NCBI GenBank assembly: GCA_030066885.1
Contig: JASJAT010000049.1
Span: 1-45,744 of the forward strand
DNA from: Arenicellales bacterium
GTDB lineage: Bacteria > Pseudomonadota > Gammaproteobacteria > Arenicellales > JAANXG01
DNA: 45,744 bases
Reading direction: 5' to 3'
Shown here: positions 28,338-40,019 of the stretch, piece after piece
Numbering within the stretch: position 1 is the stretch's first letter
How the letters are laid out: each line of letters begins with the position of its first letter
The notes under the pieces: generated by a model
What the model saw: only the letters and a program-made list of their open reading frames with translations
What the model was told of the DNA's origin: nothing
The model's database searches: none
Program-made: the position numbers and the translations under genes

Positions 28338-28909
28338 TGTGATACCTCAGCGTTGCAGTACTTCATCGCTATTCTAAGCCGGGTTGGGCGAGTCTGACGA
28401 ATCCCATGGTCGTGATCGCAAAACCGCGATACGGACCCCGATCAGACTGTGCCCGGGATAGTGTTCTAGTTTGGAGGTGAATAGCACCCCACATCTAGCG
28501 TAGAAATAGGTCCGTAGATTAATAGAAAAATGTTCCCTACCTATCTAGGTATCCATTAAGGAAATTGATACCTGTCGGCTGGGAGTACCCTAGTTGCTTT
28601 CATTTTATTATCGATAACATGTTAATTGAAACCATGTGAACTTATTGTGAAAGGATGATGCATTCAGTGAAAACTCTTTAGATGGTTGTGAGCAAGTTGG
28701 ATAAGTTGAGCGCACCACCTTTTTAAGTTATTGCAATAGTCCGCATTGGTCGCCTAGACACGAAGGTACTGCGTTGCAATAGGATGAGAACGGATGTCCG
28801 CTCCCACCCTCAAAGGTTCAAAGCAAGTATTTTTTAAGGCCCACGGAGCAGCACAACAAATTCATAGGGACGTTCAGGGTTCGAAATGGGTCGACTTTAA
28901 CGTGGCATC
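28338..28909. other. 572-bp intergenic stretch without a recognisable gene
   Basis: AT-rich in the middle, no open frame of note, no tRNA-like fold. It includes a GAACGGATGTCCGCTCCCACC fragment, of the kind found scattered as degenerate repeats in gammaproteobacterial genomes. The part nearest 28337 must hold the promoter of the DUF2333 gene, but I could not choose a convincing -35/-10 pair. Confidence 0.5.
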
Positions 28910-29224
28910 CTATATCACGGGGCACATTTTAATATTCTGAAATATGCATCTCAGATCTTCATCGCACTCGTACGTGATTTCCATGCCTCCTTGTCCCTGA
29001 CAAGGCGACAAGACACATATATCACCGGGTCGGGCCGAACTCAAACAGTTCCCCAACTGGCTCGGAAAATTGCCAATCGCATCTTCTAATCCGTTGAGTG
29101 CTTTCATACCTTCTGAGCTTTCCAGGAATATCTCGGCCTCGGGGTTTGGTGTGATCTCCTGTGCATTCGACAGGGTGAATACGCCCAGTAGTATCGCGGT
29201 GGTGATGATTCGGATAGTTCTCAT
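28910..29224 (-). CDS. Small secreted Cys-rich protein, unknown family
   Basis: 104 residues. Residues 1-21 are a clear Sec signal peptide (basic start, then TTAILLGVFTL, cut about NA-QE). The mature chain has a helical first half and a C-terminal half with six Cys (GNCLSS, DICVL, SPCQG, YECDE, LRCIF, KMCPV), enough for three disulfides. I do not recognise the family. It stands alone between stretches of about 570 and 425 bp without genes, so it has its own promoter. It may be an exported inhibitor, adhesin-like or structural peptide, but nothing in the sequence decides this. Confidence 0.65.
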   Translation of the reverse strand: MRTIRIITTAILLGVFTLSNAQEITPNPEAEIFLESSEGMKALNGLEDAIGNFPSQLGNCLSSARPGDICVLSPCQGQGGMEITYECDEDLRCIFQNIKMCPVI

Positions 29225-29649
29225 ACTGATAATCTTAGAGGTTGAAATCAGTATCTCAACTTAAGGTAAATCACATATCACTCCGCGGGAGTACAAACTG
29301 AATGGGTGACCCGGCGGCATGATGATCATCACAGGTGGTAAAGGCTAATGGAATAGAATCCTCAAGTACCTCAATGACTGCTTCGGATCGCCTACGGAAA
29401 TAGCTTCTACGCCGCAACAAAACTGGAGATGGTGTCTCCCACTGATGTTGCACCAAGATTAGAAGCGATCTCCCGTTCAGACTATAAAGCTGCCTGATTG
29501 CTAATGGCGTGTTTCTCCTTTGATTCTAGTCAAGGGGGTACGCCGGATTTTATAGATCGGCTGACCGCCATGAAATCCACATGCAAATATTTTCCCAACA
29601 CAATGACCAAGTTGACGAAAGAACGAAAAAGATTTCGTTGACACACAAA
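29225..29649. other. 425-bp intergenic stretch without a supported gene
   Basis: A 61-codon leftward frame at 29271-29456 has no signal, no ribosome-binding site and no recognised similarity, and I do not call it. The words CTGCCTGATTGCTAA near 29491 also occur near 20046, so some of this may be decayed repeat sequence. The metY-like gene ends at its right border without an evident terminator. Confidence 0.45.
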
Positions 29650-30921
29650 CTATTTCGCAGCGTTCAAGGCTTGGTCGATGTCGGCAATGATATCGTCAAC
29701 ATGTTCAATCCCAATAGATAGTCGAACCAGATCCTCGGTTACGCCTGATGATGCCAGTTCTTCTGGGGCAAGCTGCCGGTGTGTCGTGCTCGCCGGATGG
29801 CAAGCGAGCGACTTGGCATCACCGATATTGACAAGCCGTGTGATCAGCTGCAGCGCATCTATGAACTTTACTCCCGATTCGTGGCCGCCCTTAATTCCGA
29901 AACTCAAGATACCCGAAGCCCGGCCTCCCATATACTTATCTAGCAAGGCTTTGTATGGGCTATCGTCAAGACCAGCATAGCGAACCCACTCAACCTGGGA
30001 GTGATCCTGGAGATGCTTTGCAACGGTGAGAGCATTGTCACAAATTCGGTCCATACGCACGTGCAGGGTTTCAAGACCCTGCAGGATCAGAAATGAGTTC
30101 ATCGGTGTCTGACACGAACCAGTGTTACGCAGTGGCACCACACGAGCACGCAAGATATACGGCGGCAACCCTGTCTCAGTAAATACTACACCGTGGTAGG
30201 ACACGTCAGGCTCATTGAGTCGCTTGAACCGCTCTTTGTGAGCAACCCAGTCAAACTGATTGGAGTCCACCAGGGCGCCTCCGATTATTGTTCCATGCCC
30301 GGCTATATATTTGGTCAGAGAATGCACAGCGATATCGCAGCCCCATTCAAACGGCCGGCACAGATAAGGCGTGGGTACGGTGTTGTCGACGATGACCGGA
30401 ATGCCATGTGCATGGGCAATGTCTGCCAGTTTTTCAAGATCTACGACATTACCCGCCGGATTACCGATGGATTCGCAGTAAACCGCTTTGGTCTTGCCAT
30501 CTATTAATCCTGCCATATCGTCAAGTTTTTCCGGGTCGGCAAAACGTACCTGTATCCCCAATTGTGGAAATGTATGGGCAAACAGATTGTATGTACCGCC
30601 ATATAACGTGGACATACTTATGAAATTGTCTCCCGCCTCGGCAATGGTGATAAGCGAGTAGGTTGTAGCCGCTTGTCCCGAAGACAACACGAGTGCAGCC
30701 GCCCCGCCTTCCATGTCCGCAATACGTTGTTCCAATACATCATTTGTGGGATTCATGATCCGGGTATAGATGTTTCCCAGGATCTCGAGATTGAACAAAT
30801 CGGCTCCATGTTGGGTGTTATCAAATGCATAGGAAGTTGTCTGGTAAATGGGAACTGCTACTGCATTCGTGGTGGGATCCGGTTTGTAGCCTGAATGAAC
30901 CGCCTTTGTTTCGATCTTCAT
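29650..30921 (-). CDS. metY: O-acetylhomoserine sulfhydrylase / aminocarboxypropyltransferase (MetY type)
   Basis: 423 residues from ATG 30921, which follows TTGGAGGAATTG. An in-frame TTG four codons earlier lies on the ribosome-binding site itself. It is a PLP-dependent Cys/Met metabolism enzyme, with the Schiff-base Lys204 in SLTKYIAGHG, SGQAATTYSL, STLYGGTYNL, and Asp179 in VIVDNT. The insert RARVVPLRNTGSC and the length fit MetY rather than the shorter MetB/MetC. It makes homocysteine (or cysteine) from O-acetylhomoserine and sulfide in the cytosol. It stands alone and is the likely sulfur-assimilation housekeeping gene here. Confidence 0.9.
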   Translation of the reverse strand: MKIETKAVHSGYKPDPTTNAVAVPIYQTTSYAFDNTQHGADLFNLEILGNIYTRIMNPTNDVLEQRIADMEGGAAALVLSSGQAATTYSLITIAEAGDNFISMSTLYGGTYNLFAHTFPQLGIQVRFADPEKLDDMAGLIDGKTKAVYCESIGNPAGNVVDLEKLADIAHAHGIPVIVDNTVPTPYLCRPFEWGCDIAVHSLTKYIAGHGTIIGGALVDSNQFDWVAHKERFKRLNEPDVSYHGVVFTETGLPPYILRARVVPLRNTGSCQTPMNSFLILQGLETLHVRMDRICDNALTVAKHLQDHSQVEWVRYAGLDDSPYKALLDKYMGGRASGILSFGIKGGHESGVKFIDALQLITRLVNIGDAKSLACHPASTTHRQLAPEELASSGVTEDLVRLSIGIEHVDDIIADIDQALNAAK

Positions 30922-31247
30922 CAATTCCTCCAAGTTTTTATGTTTCCGGTAATAGTAACTGTGTCGTCAGGTGCTACCGATATGCTATCCATACACTCGT
31001 GGTAGCCATTATTGCCTTGCGTAAAAGTCGGTATGGCTTAAATAACCCCTACCGATAGATCCGCTTGTAAAAAACTAACATCGATAATGAGGGGATGGTT
31101 TTGATACAAGTCAACCTGGGTTGTTTAAGTTGAAGTCTGGGTGGCCACCTAGTCAACTCGATCAGAGAACCATTCGAGGTGTGACGAACGTCTCGTATGT
31201 GTCGGACGCTAGAAGTAGCTGCTGCAGAGCAGCAAGACCAAAATCAT
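30922..31247. other. Leader and intergenic region between metY and the HEAT-repeat gene
   Basis: This region holds the metY promoter and leader on the minus strand. Two weak inverted repeats are visible (TGCTACC with GGTAGCC near 30980-31010; CGGTA with TACCG near 31035-31060). Neither matches a SAM riboswitch core I can recognise. No gene is supported. Confidence 0.4.
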
Positions 31248-31272
31248 GGTCCCCTGATAGTCTTGGGGGACC
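31248..31272 (-). terminator. Hairpin downstream of the HEAT-repeat gene
   Basis: GGTCCCC and GGGGACC pair across a loop of about eleven bases (31248-31254 with 31266-31272). On the minus strand the stem is followed by ATGATTTTGG, a weak T tract. It begins 14 bp after the stop of the leftward HEAT-repeat gene. Confidence 0.5.
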
Positions 31273-31285
31273 GTGTCTGCTTCAG

Positions 31286-33151
31286 CTAACGCCGCACGAA
31301 GTAATGCAGGCCCCAGCCCAGCGCAACATAGGCAGCGATTGCCCCCCAAAGGACACTAGCCAGGATTGCCGTCTCGCCGGCGTTGAGGTCGCCCGCGTGT
31401 CCGGCGGCAAAGAACAGCAAGAAGAGACCATAACTGGCGGCAGCCCAGGTGGCCATGACCGGCATCACGGCTGCAGCGCGCCAGCGCCGTTCGTGTAGAT
31501 AAGTTAGAAAACGCGCCATGTAATAGATAACAAAGATCCCACAGATCAGAATTGGCATCGCTATTGTTACCGCGGTCAGAATCGTCATGCCAACTTTGCC
31601 ACGCTCACCCTTTTGCCAGGTTTGCCAAAGCTCTATCGGCCAAGCACGCTCGCGGGTAGCCCAATCTTGTTGTGCTGCTGCCGCGGAGCGGCGTACGTCT
31701 GGATCTGAATCTTTTAACGCTTTTGCAATGAAAGCCTGTCGTTGGCCCGTCTCTATTCTTGGTGATCCAAGCCAATTGGCGACCATGCGCCGCACGTACG
31801 GGTCGGGATCGCCCATGCCGCGCTCGATGATCGCATCGCGTTCCGCCTTCCCGATTGCATCGCGCAGCAGCATAAGCAGAACCACGGTCCGTACTTTGGG
31901 ATCAGAGTCACTTGCGCCGGCTTCAAGTAGCGCAGGGAGATTGGCGACGCGCAGATAGGCCGGTCGGTTCAAGGAAATAGATGACAGTGCGCCATAGGCC
32001 GTATAGCGGATACGGGGATCGGAATGGGTCATCGCCTGTCCCAACGCCGGAATCAATACCCGTTGATCGAAATCATCATCGGGTGCGCGCGCCAGCCAAC
32101 GGAACATCTCGAGAGCCGCCACGGCAATCTCTGTTTCCGGATCTTCGGCAAGGGCCGCGATGTCTTTATAAGCCGCAGGATCGATGGGCGTTGCACGAAT
32201 GATTCGTAAGGCATTCAGTCGTGTTGCCAGTGGCACTGAAGTATCGATCGCCACTTTCAATGGATCTTTATCCGCTAAGGTTTGGTTGTATTCGATAATG
32301 CGTAGGCCGTGCTCCGCGGTGGTTACAATGTCTCGGTCTGGATCGTTGGTGGCCGCGGTTATGACGCTGATTGAGCGCGGGTAGTCCGCGGCTGCATAAG
32401 CTAATGCATAAAGAATCGCTTTACGTATTCGGCGATTCGGCTCACTTTCGAACGCGTCAGCGAGCATATCTAGTGTTACCTTGGGCAAGGACTGGCCCTT
32501 GGCCATCTCTGCAAAGGCATTGGCCATGTTTTCGCGTTCGCCTGGGCGTTGTGGATCTGTAAACAGTTTGTGCATTACCTCGAATATCGTCTCCGGCAAA
32601 GGCTGGTCAGCGCCGAGCTGTCCTAACGTCTTGGTCGCACGTGGGTACAGCCAGGACAGATGTTTTTCGCTGAAGATTCGAGCGATACGCTCGACGACTT
32701 CATCCGGGTATCGATTGTGGGCAGCCGACTGACCCACGGCAACGATGGCGGCAGATAAAAGACCATCGTCTTGCTCGTTCAAGACCAATGCACCCAATGC
32801 GTCTATTGTTTCGGTACTTAACGGACGTTGTGAGCCAAGTTGTCCCAATGTAGTGGCAGTAGCTTTCCGCACCTCGAGTGATTCATCGGTCTTAAGGCTT
32901 TTCACGAGTTCATCCAGTAATGCAGCATCTTCCGCAAGCCACGACCCGGTGTCTTTGACGGCACCGATACGGACAGCCGGTTCGTCGCTGCCTAGACGCC
33001 ATTCCAATACGGTATCGCTATACCAAACAGTGCGATACAAGGGAACGAGGGCATGATTCCAAAGAAGGACCAGAAGATACAATGCAACTGGCGCCAGGAT
33101 AATGGCCAGTATGGGTGTGCGGCGGGACGTGGCGGATAGTGTTTTGATCAT
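31286..33151 (-). CDS. HEAT-repeat membrane protein
   Basis: 621 residues. One N-terminal membrane span (about 13-31, PILAIILAPVALYLLVLL) precedes a long domain of roughly a dozen HEAT-like helical repeats (about 45-500; for example DPDPYVRRMVANWLGS and DSDPDVRRSAAAA). Three or four C-terminal membrane spans (from about 520, GMTILTAVTIAMPILICGIF, to about 615) follow. The repeats would lie on the periplasmic or cytoplasmic face as a protein-binding scaffold. I do not know a named family for this order of domains. It stands upstream of nothing obvious and is followed by a hairpin. Confidence 0.82.
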   Translation of the reverse strand: MIKTLSATSRRTPILAIILAPVALYLLVLLWNHALVPLYRTVWYSDTVLEWRLGSDEPAVRIGAVKDTGSWLAEDAALLDELVKSLKTDESLEVRKATATTLGQLGSQRPLSTETIDALGALVLNEQDDGLLSAAIVAVGQSAAHNRYPDEVVERIARIFSEKHLSWLYPRATKTLGQLGADQPLPETIFEVMHKLFTDPQRPGERENMANAFAEMAKGQSLPKVTLDMLADAFESEPNRRIRKAILYALAYAAADYPRSISVITAATNDPDRDIVTTAEHGLRIIEYNQTLADKDPLKVAIDTSVPLATRLNALRIIRATPIDPAAYKDIAALAEDPETEIAVAALEMFRWLARAPDDDFDQRVLIPALGQAMTHSDPRIRYTAYGALSSISLNRPAYLRVANLPALLEAGASDSDPKVRTVVLLMLLRDAIGKAERDAIIERGMGDPDPYVRRMVANWLGSPRIETGQRQAFIAKALKDSDPDVRRSAAAAQQDWATRERAWPIELWQTWQKGERGKVGMTILTAVTIAMPILICGIFVIYYMARFLTYLHERRWRAAAVMPVMATWAAASYGLFLLFFAAGHAGDLNAGETAILASVLWGAIAAYVALGWGLHYFVRR

Positions 33152-33320
33152 GAACAGCGGGATTTAGCTGATCGGCGTGGCTGCCACTTTGATACCACTC
33201 GCAAAGACAATGCTGTGGCGCATAAGGAACGTTTTTACCTGAGTTACTTAAATCAGTTTAGTACAAATCCGGAGCCACGATACTTACAAAAAGTTACGGA
33301 TTTCGACTCGCACTCCGGTG

Positions 33321-33357
33321 AAAAAAAGGTGAACACTTTGAGGTGAAGTGTTCACCT
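33321..33357 (-). terminator. Rho-independent terminator of katG
   Basis: On the minus strand, AGGTGAACACTT, a 7-base loop and AAGTGTTCACCT give a perfect 12-bp stem followed directly by seven T. It lies 40 bp past the katG stop codon. The clearest terminator in the window. Confidence 0.9.
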
Positions 33358-33396
33358 AGTTTCCGCTAGCTACTCTCAGGAGTCGACTGATACAGA

Positions 33397-36007
<2,611 letters not shown>

Positions 36008-36053
36008 GCGAATTTTCCGATATCAATTACAAACCTAACATAGGAGCTTCCAT

Positions 36054-36830
36054 GTGAGTCATACAGCCTTAAAAACGATGGCGGGTAACCGGGATCTTAA
36101 AGCCGGTCACTTCCTATTTGAGTTCAATACCCCCGGTATTGGCTACATTTTGAAAGAGGCAACGTGCGATTTCGCAATCTTTGACACCGAGCATTCTGGC
36201 TATGGCATAGACACGGTTAAAAAAGTAATGGTCTACATGCACGCGGCAGAGGTCCCGACAGTAGTGCGGGTTCCGTCACGCGAGTATCGAGACATTGCAC
36301 GGGTGCTCGACGCCGGTGCCGACGGGGTTATGTTGCCGATGGTGAGCACAGCCGAGGAAGCAAAGTCGATCGTCCATAGCGTGAAGTACGTGCCCACTGG
36401 CGGGCGCGGAGTAATATTACGCGCCGCTCACGACCGATACACAACCGGTCCCACTACGGAAAAACTAGTTGAGGCCAATGCCAGAACTGTGATCTTTGCT
36501 CAAATCGAAACAGCGGCTGGTGTAGAAAATGCAGAGAAGATTGCGTCTATTGAGGAAATCGATTGTTTATGGGTTGGTCACTTTGACCTTTCTTGCTCTC
36601 TAGGGATACCTGGCGAGTTCGATAACCCGAAGTTCACCGACGCGATCGATGAGGTGGTCAGGGCTGGCCGAGCCACCAATACCTCACTCGGACGCCTGGC
36701 AGCTGACGTTAAGAGTTCTATCGAGCTCTATAAGCAGGGCTTCGATTTTATCGCCTACTCAGCGGACGCTTGGGCGTGGGGTGACGCTGTTAAGGCTGCG
36801 CTGAACGACATTCGGGCAGGTTGTAGATAG
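36054..36830 (+). CDS. HpcH/HpaI aldolase family protein (1)
   Basis: 258 residues, GTG start with TAGGAG upstream. TIM-barrel class II pyruvate aldolase: catalytic His47 (FDTEHSGYG), Arg72 (VVRVP), metal ligands Glu152 (AQIETAAG) and Asp178. The loop normally reading GPxDLS is WVGHFDLS, so His and Phe replace Pro and Ala next to the metal-binding Asp. Such enzymes cleave 4-hydroxy-2-keto acids to pyruvate and an aldehyde, such as 2-keto-3-deoxyglucarate to tartronate semialdehyde. It is followed after 14 bp by a 2-hydroxyacid dehydrogenase, probably in one transcript. The altered loop suggests a different aldehyde substrate. Confidence 0.88.
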   Translation: MSHTALKTMAGNRDLKAGHFLFEFNTPGIGYILKEATCDFAIFDTEHSGYGIDTVKKVMVYMHAAEVPTVVRVPSREYRDIARVLDAGADGVMLPMVSTAEEAKSIVHSVKYVPTGGRGVILRAAHDRYTTGPTTEKLVEANARTVIFAQIETAAGVENAEKIASIEEIDCLWVGHFDLSCSLGIPGEFDNPKFTDAIDEVVRAGRATNTSLGRLAADVKSSIELYKQGFDFIAYSADAWAWGDAVKAALNDIRAGCR

Positions 36831-36844
36831 CACCGGAGGTACCT

Positions 36845-37888
36845 ATGTCCCAATTTCGCGTTGCCTTAAGTGGCGATTTCAAAAAATCTGATGGAGCACC
36901 AAGCTTCCCGGAGTTCGACCTTTCTCCGCTTGAAAATGACCAGAGCGTCGATCTTTTTTATCTGGAGAACGAGAACGTAATCAGTGCGAACCAACTAGTC
37001 GATGTCGATGCCCTGATTTTGCTGAGTAATCGAGTCGCAGAAGAAAGTTTTCCTCCACCCGGTCGGCTATCGGTGATCGCACGGTTTGGGGTTGGGTATG
37101 ACAACGTCGATGTCCCAGCTTGCACAGCTAATGACTGCGCACTGGTCATTACTCCGGACGGCGTGCGCCGCTCGGTCGCAGTATCTATCCTGACTTTATT
37201 ATTCGCTTTGACGGGCAAGCTCATGGTCAAAGACCGTATCGCCCGTTTAGGACCGGACGGCTGGGCGAAAAAGACACTTTATAATGGCATCGGCCTGGTT
37301 GGTAGAACTTTGGGATCGGTCGGCATCGGCAATATCGGCGCTGAGTTGTTCCGCATGGCTCAACCCTTTGATATGAAGTTCGTTGCCCACGACCCTTATG
37401 CCAATACCGAACTGGCCAATCGACTTGGTGTGGAATTGGTCGAACTGGATGACGTTTTCCGCCGTTCCGATTTTATTTGCATTAACTGTCCATTGAACGA
37501 ATCGACACATCACCTGATTAACAGTGAAAGACTGGCGCTGATGAAACCCGAGGCTTATCTGATCAACACGGCTCGGGGGCCAATTGTCGACCAAGCCGCT
37601 CTTACCCAGGCGCTGCAGGAAGAGAGAATTGCCGGAGCGGGCCTCGATGTACTCGAGCAGGAACCGCCGGATGCTGATGACCCGATACTCAAACTGAACA
37701 ACGCCATCATCACCCCTCACGCGTTATGTTGGACCGATCAGATTTTTGAAGGCAACGGGCACGCAGATGTAGTCGCCGTGCAGAAAATCATGCAAGGCCA
37801 GGTGCCAACCGGCATCGTCAACCGCGACATCGAAAAATCCGAAAAATGGCACAGTCGTTTGGCCAGTTATCGGAAATTGTTTGGCTGA
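36845..37888 (+). CDS. D-2-hydroxyacid dehydrogenase
   Basis: 347 residues, slightly longer than usual. NAD motif GIGNIG, with the catalytic Arg in NTARGPIVD, the Glu in EQEPPD, and the His in ITPHALCWTD. It belongs to the phosphoglycerate/glycerate dehydrogenase family. Its partner is the aldolase just upstream, so it may reduce the aldehyde- or keto-acid product (for example hydroxypyruvate or glyoxylate) with NAD(P)H. It is not a close copy of the dehydrogenase at 11406. The gene ends just before a repeat relic. Confidence 0.88.
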   Translation: MSQFRVALSGDFKKSDGAPSFPEFDLSPLENDQSVDLFYLENENVISANQLVDVDALILLSNRVAEESFPPPGRLSVIARFGVGYDNVDVPACTANDCALVITPDGVRRSVAVSILTLLFALTGKLMVKDRIARLGPDGWAKKTLYNGIGLVGRTLGSVGIGNIGAELFRMAQPFDMKFVAHDPYANTELANRLGVELVELDDVFRRSDFICINCPLNESTHHLINSERLALMKPEAYLINTARGPIVDQAALTQALQEERIAGAGLDVLEQEPPDADDPILKLNNAIITPHALCWTDQIFEGNGHADVVAVQKIMQGQVPTGIVNRDIEKSEKWHSRLASYRKLFG

Positions 37889-37891
37889 AAA

Positions 37892-38155
37892 GGGCGACAG
37901 ATTTGTTTTTATTTCGCCAACACCTTTTCTGTTCTTTGGGGAAGCTCTGAATAATTGATTGAATACAAGATTGGTAAGAATCAAAATCGGCACGGGGTGA
38001 CATGGTGATCAGCGAAAAACGAACTGTTTATTGCTTTGATATCTATTCTTGTCGACATACTTAGGGCAAGTTCCTACAGTAGGAAGCGGCGCCCTCGCCG
38101 CGATTAATCAGAGCTTCCTTTATCATTAATAATTCCAACAAATAAATCTGTCCCC
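37892..38155. mobile_element. Nested inverted repeats, relic of small mobile elements
   Basis: Outer pair: GGGCGACAGATTTGTTTTTAT (from 37892) against AACAAATAAATCTGTCCCC (38137-38155), whose inverse begins GGGGACAGATTTATTTGTT. Inner pair: GGAAGCTCTGAATAATTG (37940-37957) against CGATTAATCAGAGCTTCC (38101-38118), 16 of 18 matching, enclosing 179 bp with no gene. A REP-like palindrome (38082-38103) lies just inside the right inner arm. The AAATAAATCTGTCCCC word is familiar from REP/IS200-type repeats in gammaproteobacteria. The whole fills the gap between the hydroxyacid dehydrogenase and EamA genes. Confidence 0.65.
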
Positions 38156-38162
38156 AGCACAA

Positions 38163-39020
38163 ATGACAAGTTCGTCCGAGCGCTCGGAGCGCGATCGCGC
38201 AATTGGCCTCATCATTCTTGCGTTTGCATTCTTCGCCATGCTGGACGCCTGTGCGAAGTACCTTTCGGGTTGGCACTCCATCTTTCAGATTGTCTGGGCC
38301 CGATATGTCGGGCATTTTTTGTTTGCCATGGTGATTTACGCCTTTGCAGGGGGTACCGGTGCATGGAAGAGTCGCCAACCCGCCCTGCAAGTAGTCCGCT
38401 CCGGGTTGTTACTCGCTGCGACCGCGCTCAATTTCATCGCACTCCAGTATTTGCAACTCGCCGAGACCTCCGCAATTTCTTTTACCATACCGATCTGGGT
38501 GGCGCTTCTATCAGTTCCACTACTTGGCGAGAGGATCGACCTCAGTCGGTGGGTGGCCATACTGGTCGGTTTTATCGGAGTGTTGGTTATCGTGCGCCCC
38601 GGATCCGGGTTCTTTCACTGGGCGATACTGCTATCGTTGTCGGTCGCGATCATCGTCGCCTTTTACCAGATCGCGACGCGCAAGCTGGCCGGTGTCGATT
38701 CCTCTCATACGACCCAACTTTATACTGCGCTGGTGGGTACGATCGTGGTGTCGCCGGTGGTGCCTTTCTATTGGCAGACGCCCGAAGGCGCCCAGCTCTG
38801 GGCCATGGTGGGTATTGGGGTACTCGGCGGCATCGGGCACTACCTTCTGATTATTTCACACAGGTGGGCCCCGGCTCCGGTTCTTGCACCGTTTTGGTAC
38901 ACCCAGATTATCTGGATGATACTGATCGGATATCTGGTTTTCTCCGACCTGCCTGACTTCTGGACATTGGTGGGCGCAGCGATTGTGGTCGCCAGCGGTT
39001 GGTATCTGATTAGACATTGA
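38163..39020 (+). CDS. EamA/DMT superfamily transporter
   Basis: 285 residues, ten predicted membrane spans in two EamA halves (about 12-142 and 152-284). Typical segments are FAFFAMLDACAKYLS, LQYLQLAETSAISFTIPIWVALLS and VFSDLPDFWTLVGAAIVVASG. It is an inner-membrane metabolite exporter or importer of the drug/metabolite superfamily; the substrate cannot be told. It lies in the second sugar-acid cluster, where it could move an organic acid, but the start codon follows closely on a repeat relic, so it may be expressed separately. Confidence 0.88.
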   Translation: MTSSSERSERDRAIGLIILAFAFFAMLDACAKYLSGWHSIFQIVWARYVGHFLFAMVIYAFAGGTGAWKSRQPALQVVRSGLLLAATALNFIALQYLQLAETSAISFTIPIWVALLSVPLLGERIDLSRWVAILVGFIGVLVIVRPGSGFFHWAILLSLSVAIIVAFYQIATRKLAGVDSSHTTQLYTALVGTIVVSPVVPFYWQTPEGAQLWAMVGIGVLGGIGHYLLIISHRWAPAPVLAPFWYTQIIWMILIGYLVFSDLPDFWTLVGAAIVVASGWYLIRH

Positions 39021-39095
39021 ACATTTTATTTTGGTGGATCACATAGTTCGATCCCTTAACCAATGACAATTGGAGAATAATCAGGAGAGAGCAAG

Positions 39096-40019
39096 ATGGC
39101 TGAAAAAGAACGAATCGGATTTATCGGCGTAGGCTTGATGGGGCACGGCGTCGCTAAGAATATTCTACAAGCTGGTTATCCGATTACCGTACTCGCGCAC
39201 CGAAACCGGGCACCGGTTGATGACCTCATTGCGCACGGCGCCAGTGAAGCCGGCTCAGCCGCAGCACTGGCTAGTTCGAGCGACGTAGTGTTTCTTTGCG
39301 TGACCGGCTCGCCCCAGGTTGAGGATGTAGTGTTTCGAGACGATGGGTTGCTAAAGGGTTTAAAACCGCAATCGATTGTGCTCGATTTGTCTACAGCCGT
39401 ACCGGCTTCCACCCTTAAAGTCGCTGAAGCGGTCGATGCCCAGGGGAGTCACTATTTGGACATGCCAATGACCCGTACACCAAAGGAAGCCGAGGAAGGC
39501 AAGCTGGCACTTATGGTGGGTGGTTCGAAGGAGATCCTGGAAAAGGTTCAACCGATCTTGAATAGCTTCTCCGATACAGTGGTGCACTGTGGTGATGTGG
39601 GGGCGGGTCATACCGTCAAACTGGTCAATAATTTCCTGGCCCTCGGTAACGCGGCGCTTATTTGCGAAGCGATAGTCACTGCGGCAAAAGCCGGCGTCGG
39701 TATGGAGGCACTGCGAGATGTCGTCTGTTCCGGTGGCGCTGACAGCGTCATGTTCCGCCGGTTCATGACGATTCTGCTGGAAGGCGACGAAAGTATTTTT
39801 CGTTTCGCGCTGCAAAACGCACAGAAGGATATTCGATACTACACGGACATGGCACGCAGCCTGCCGTCGACTGCATTCATCGCCGAGTCCATCCACCAGA
39901 CTTATATAATGGCATCCAACCTCGGGTACGGCAGCGAATACGTGCCACGACTCATGCGTATTCTTGCAGATATAAACGACGCAGAACTTGATGCGGCCGG
40001 GACAGAAGCGAGTTCCTAA
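39096..40019 (+). CDS. NAD(P)-dependent beta-hydroxyacid dehydrogenase, tartronate semialdehyde reductase-like
   Basis: 307 residues, RBS AGGAGAG. GVGLMG (11-16) binds the cofactor; the catalytic Lys175 is in GHTVKLVNN. The substrate loop reads LDMPMTRTPKEAEEG (121-135), with Pro kept but SGG replaced by TRT. Members reduce 2-hydroxy-3-oxopropionate (tartronate semialdehyde) to glycerate or act on related acids. Since two HpcH/HpaI aldolases flank it, reduction of the aldolase product is the natural role. It is a paralogue of the enzyme at 16970, but their loops differ. Confidence 0.88.
   Translation: MAEKERIGFIGVGLMGHGVAKNILQAGYPITVLAHRNRAPVDDLIAHGASEAGSAAALASSSDVVFLCVTGSPQVEDVVFRDDGLLKGLKPQSIVLDLSTAVPASTLKVAEAVDAQGSHYLDMPMTRTPKEAEEGKLALMVGGSKEILEKVQPILNSFSDTVVHCGDVGAGHTVKLVNNFLALGNAALICEAIVTAAKAGVGMEALRDVVCSGGADSVMFRRFMTILLEGDESIFRFALQNAQKDIRYYTDMARSLPSTAFIAESIHQTYIMASNLGYGSEYVPRLMRILADINDAELDAAGTEASS

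Noticed and set aside
29271-29456. 61-codon leftward frame in the gap before metY
   Set aside because: No signal, no ribosome-binding site and no recognised similarity. Composition looks random.
30922-31247. Possible riboswitch before metY
   Set aside because: Only short, weak inverted repeats are present. I could not match the conserved core of a SAM or SAH riboswitch by eye.
38270-38956. 228-codon frame inside the EamA gene
   Set aside because: Same-strand alternative frame of a clear ten-span transporter. No recognised features.
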